NCBI RefSeq assembly: GCF_016904955.1
Contig: NZ_JADIKE010000029.1
Location: 124,001-188,000, forward strand
Direction of reading: 5' to 3'
DNA length: 64,000 nucleotides
Source: Dyella flava
Lineage (GTDB): Bacteria > Pseudomonadota > Gammaproteobacteria > Xanthomonadales > Rhodanobacteraceae
Numbering within the stretch: position 1 is the first letter of the stretch; the number at the start of each line of letters is the position of its first letter. The translations under genes and the position numbers were made by a program. Under the pieces are notes generated by a model. That model did not search any database, was not told where the DNA came from, and saw only the letters and a list, made by a program, of their open reading frames with translations. Below, in pieces: positions 61,881-64,000 of the stretch.

Positions 61881-62231
61881 ATGATTCTTGGTGCTCATAC
61901 GGTTGTCTACAGTAAGAACGCCGATGCGGATCGGGCTTTTTTTCGGGACGTCTTGGGCTTTAAATCGATTGATGCAGGCCATGGTTGGCTGATTTTTGCG
62001 TTGCCGCCAGCGGAAGTCGCCCTGCATCCATCAGATGAGAATGGTGCCCATGAGCTTTATCTCATGTGCGACGACCTGAAGACCGAAGTGGCCTCACTCG
62101 CTGAAAAGCATGTTGAATGCTCAGAGATACAGGAGGCTCGATGGGGTTCCATCGCAAAGATTAGGCTCCCTGGTGGCGGTGAGATTGGGCTCTATCAGCC
62201 GAAGCATCCTACGGCCTTGAATTTGAAATAG
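61881..62231 (+). CDS. VOC family protein (glyoxalase-like)
   Basis: A 116-residue VOC protein, ATG 61881 with GGAGGAGG upstream. MILGAHTVVYSKNADADRAFFRDVLGFKSIDAGHGWLIFALP has the early His (residue 6) and the FFRDVLGF helix. HELYLMCDDLKTEVASLAEKHVEC and the end KIRLPGGGEIGLYQP carry the metal glutamate. It resembles glyoxalase-like proteins that bind or modify small toxins. It lies between two copies of the same hairpin. Confidence 0.9.
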   Translation: MILGAHTVVYSKNADADRAFFRDVLGFKSIDAGHGWLIFALPPAEVALHPSDENGAHELYLMCDDLKTEVASLAEKHVECSEIQEARWGSIAKIRLPGGGEIGLYQPKHPTALNLK

Positions 62232-62278
62232 CGGATATATCTGCACGGGCCTTAAGTCCAGGCATTGCATGTCCCGAC

Positions 62279-62327
62279 AATGGACCGGAGGTAGTTAAGG
62301 GCGTTTAATCACCTCCGGTCCATTTTT
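62279..62327 (+). terminator. Intrinsic terminator after the VOC gene (hairpin copy 2)
   Basis: TGGACCGGAGGT (62281-62292) pairs perfectly with ACCTCCGGTCCA (62311-62322), extended by AA/TT, followed by TTTTT. The loop contains AGTTAAGGGCG, also present in hairpin copy 1 at 61819. It lies 48 bases after the VOC stop. Confidence 0.85.
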
Positions 62328-62336
62328 GCGTAAGCA

Positions 62337-62360
62337 GAACTGTCCGCAACCCAAGCCGGA
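62337..62360. repeat. Copy E of the TGTCTGCTTTCGAC repeat (degenerate)
   Basis: AACTGTCCGCAACCCAAGCC and the following GGA resemble a worn copy of the palindrome: GTCCGC on the left and a CCAAG-CCGGA right half. It lies just upstream of the zinc-ribbon gene. Confidence 0.35.
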
Positions 62361-62394
62361 TCTTTCGAAGGTAATCCACGTAAGGACATAACGG

Positions 62395-63158
62395 ATGTCA
62401 ATGGTGCAAATCTCGTCAAGCGGCTGGGGAGATCGGCGGACTGTGCACAGTGCGGTGCCGGAGGCATCCTTGGATTTAACTGGCAACACGCACAAAGTGC
62501 AAAGGACCCAAAGTTCCGTCGTGACTTGTCTGTCTTTGAATGTCCCGAGGCCCTTAGATTTGGGGTGCTGTATCAATGTCGGGCCTGTCAGCACTACTGG
62601 TATTTATCTGGCGAGCCTGCATTTATGAATCACGTTCCTCCTGAGCGAGTTGATCTAATTCGTCAATGGAATGAAAGAAAAATCGCCCTTACTGAAGAAC
62701 ACCTGTCGGCAATCAACGCTATAGGAGCAACTCCGCCGGATGTCTATGGCAACGGAAGGCAATACCGGGAAACTCCATGTGCAATAACCACCATTCACGG
62801 CAGTTCCTTTGATCTGGCAATTGTTTCAATTCAAGAGCACGCCTCTTTCGAGGAGTGGCGCCATTGCTATCTAGCGAGTGACATCAAGGAAGTACGCCCA
62901 AGTCCCTTTGCGCTAAGCCATGAGATCAGGGTTGCTACATCAAGGGCCGACGAAATTCGTATGGGTTTTGCTCCAACTGTGGTCGAACTGCCAAGTGGTG
63001 AGATCGTTGCGCTCAATTGGAGGCAGAATTTCTTGGTTAAGGCCGACTGCGATGCGAGCCAGGTGATCATTTCACAGCGAAGGCTCGACTGGAGAGAGCC
63101 GCCTCCAGTACTAAACACTCCACCGGGAATTGTTTACTTCGTGGCGGATCAAGCATGA
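62395..63158 (+). pseudogene. Zinc-ribbon protein gene with a probable 5' frameshift
   Basis: ATG 62395 has AAGGAC eight bases upstream, but its frame departs from the rest. In the main frame (to the TGA at 63158) the coding look runs upstream to about 62400 with NGANLVKRLGRSADCAQCG, then LSVFECPEALRFGVLYQCRACQHYW, giving two CxxC pairs (CAQC at 62442 and CRAC at 62577), a zinc ribbon. No ATG, GTG or TTG lies in that frame before the TTG at 62526. A one-base deletion near the start, or programmed -1 slippage, would join the two. The C-terminal 150 residues are unfamiliar. Without repair a 210-residue protein from TTG 62526 would lack the first CxxC. Confidence 0.6.
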
Positions 63159-63195
63159 ACTCCGAAACGGGGCCCTGGACGATGGAGGGTGGCGA

Positions 63196-63423
63196 ATGAG
63201 AAACCCGTTCGCATTCTATGGATGGACTGTGATCGTACTGGTGGCCGCTGGACTCCTGATTTCGTTTTATGGCGTGCCGATGCTCCACGGTCCTGTCGCG
63301 GCGTGCCACTATGCCCGAACAAGATCGTTTGGCTGCTCCTCATCGTTTGGAACATTCATGACATTTCTATCTGCTGGGCTCGCCGTCGTCATTGGTGGAC
63401 GCTGGAATCGATTTGGTCGTTAG
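63196..63423 (+). CDS. Unknown small membrane protein, 75 residues
   Basis: ATG 63196 has GGAGG eight bases upstream. Two hydrophobic helices: FAFYGWTVIVLVAAGLLISFYG and FGTFMTFLSAGLAVVIGGRW, separated by a loop with two cysteines (CHYARTRSFGCSSS). The start lies about 40 bases after the previous gene. No family is recognised; it is probably an inner-membrane protein. Confidence 0.62.
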   Translation: MRNPFAFYGWTVIVLVAAGLLISFYGVPMLHGPVAACHYARTRSFGCSSSFGTFMTFLSAGLAVVIGGRWNRFGR

Positions 63424-63509
63424 TAACGCGCTCAGTTCAACGTAGGTGCATCGCAAAGATTTTCCCGGGACGCTAACTGATACGCTTTGCAAAGGGATCG
63501 GGGGAGAAA

Positions 63510-64000
63510 ATGGATAGTTATCTTGATGTATTGAAAAGAGTGGCCAGGGTTCTAATCGTCGCTGGCCTGATCGATATCGCCTACATGGTGTACTGCATAG
63601 CCCATAAACAGGGCTATTCATCCGGCTTGAATATCTTCGCTGTGATCGCGGGCATATTCTTGTGGCGAGGCCATCTCGGTGCGGTTCGCATCGTCACCAG
63701 GTTCACGGCTCTAATGATTGCAGTAGCCTTTGGGTTGTTCGTGTTTCTTCTGCCGATGCTACAGCCTACTGGCTTGTGGCTAGCGGAGTTCGAGATCAAT
63801 CCGATTCGAACGATCGTGGGATGTGTAACAGTCGTAGTGATGTTTGTGCTGCTCATTTGGGTTTACCGACAGCTGCGCGTCGATTCAGTCGTTCAGGCGC
63901 TTGGCAGGGCAGGGCAGCCTACGGCTCCTCCCAAATTAGCCTTCGGCCTCGGTGCAGTAATTACGATATTCCTGACTGTGGTCTTTCATTTCACGCTCGG
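63510..64000 (+). CDS. Membrane protein, 5' part (runs off the window)
   Basis: ATG 63510 has GGGGGAG five bases upstream; the frame stays open to the right edge. The 163 visible residues show hydrophobic segments VARVLIVAGLIDIAYMVYCIA, FAVIAGIFLWRGH, FTALMIAVAFGLFVFLLPML, TIVGCVTVVVMFVLLIWVYR and LGAVITIFLTVVF. It is an inner-membrane protein of unknown family; the end is missing. Confidence 0.65.
   Translation, partial: MDSYLDVLKRVARVLIVAGLIDIAYMVYCIAHKQGYSSGLNIFAVIAGIFLWRGHLGAVRIVTRFTALMIAVAFGLFVFLLPMLQPTGLWLAEFEINPIRTIVGCVTVVVMFVLLIWVYRQLRVDSVVQALGRAGQPTAPPKLAFGLGAVITIFLTVVFHFTL

Noticed and set aside
61819..62327. Integron attC sites flanking the VOC gene
   Set aside because: The hairpins lack the GTTRRRY and RYYYAAC core sites, no integrase gene is present, and genes nearby run in both directions.
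1..64000. CRISPR arrays, rRNA, tRNA or insertion sequences
   Set aside because: I saw no regularly spaced repeats, no transposase frame, and no sequence I could read as rRNA or a tRNA; a dedicated scan could find a tRNA I missed.

Overview
The window reads as a chromosomal stretch of a GC-rich gammaproteobacterium. Protein style, the NodT-type outer-membrane lipoproteins, the EmrCAB-type and CusCBA-type pumps, and the mix of small secreted proteins suggest the Rhodanobacteraceae (Dyella, Rhodanobacter or Luteibacter type). That placement is inferred from recognised families and not from a marker gene. I saw no rRNA, tRNA, CRISPR array, insertion sequence or phage gene.

0-9 kb: the 3' end of an unknown gene, three VOC (glyoxalase-fold) genes on the minus strand, a large Lhr-type helicase whose frame is interrupted by a palindromic repeat cluster read through in frame, an SDR oxidoreductase with a TetR regulator and a perfect 16-base palindrome between them, and an AraC-type regulator. 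9-14.4 kb: a MarR-controlled EmrCAB-type drug efflux operon (regulator, outer-membrane factor, adaptor, MFS pump) with a 20-base operator-like inverted repeat and a clear terminator. 14.4-17.2 kb: a PagL-like lipid A deacylase, a DMT transporter with a long histidine-rich tail, and a LysR regulator. 17.2-23.2 kb: a tripartite RND efflux operon, divergent from lysR, with overlapping genes and a terminator-like hairpin in its leader.

23.4-30 kb: a membrane-anchored polysaccharide deacetylase, then a cell-surface signalling module (ECF sigma, FecR anti-sigma, TonB-dependent receptor with an STN domain). 30-41.7 kb: mostly exported proteins: an OmpH/Skp-like protein, a GH13 isoamylase, a DUF4142 protein, a penicillin-acylase-family hydrolase, an S53 (sedolisin) peptidase, an Nramp metal transporter, and a ClpP-fold exported protein that has lost the expected serine.

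41.8-52.7 kb is an accessory-looking region of small, mostly single genes in both orientations (LprI-like, cupin, YnfA, two GNAT acetyltransferases, a decayed alpha/beta hydrolase, DUF proteins, an Old Yellow Enzyme, VOC, YjbR). 52.8-59.1 kb is a CusCBA copper/silver efflux operon preceded by a short Cys/Met/His-containing exported protein. 59.1-64 kb holds small exported proteins, a retropepsin-like protease with two DTG motifs, a VOC gene flanked by two related hairpins, a zinc-ribbon gene with a probable 5' frameshift, and membrane proteins, the last running off the window. Degenerate copies of a short palindromic repeat (core TGTCTGCTTTCGAC) are scattered between the small genes from 47 to 62 kb.
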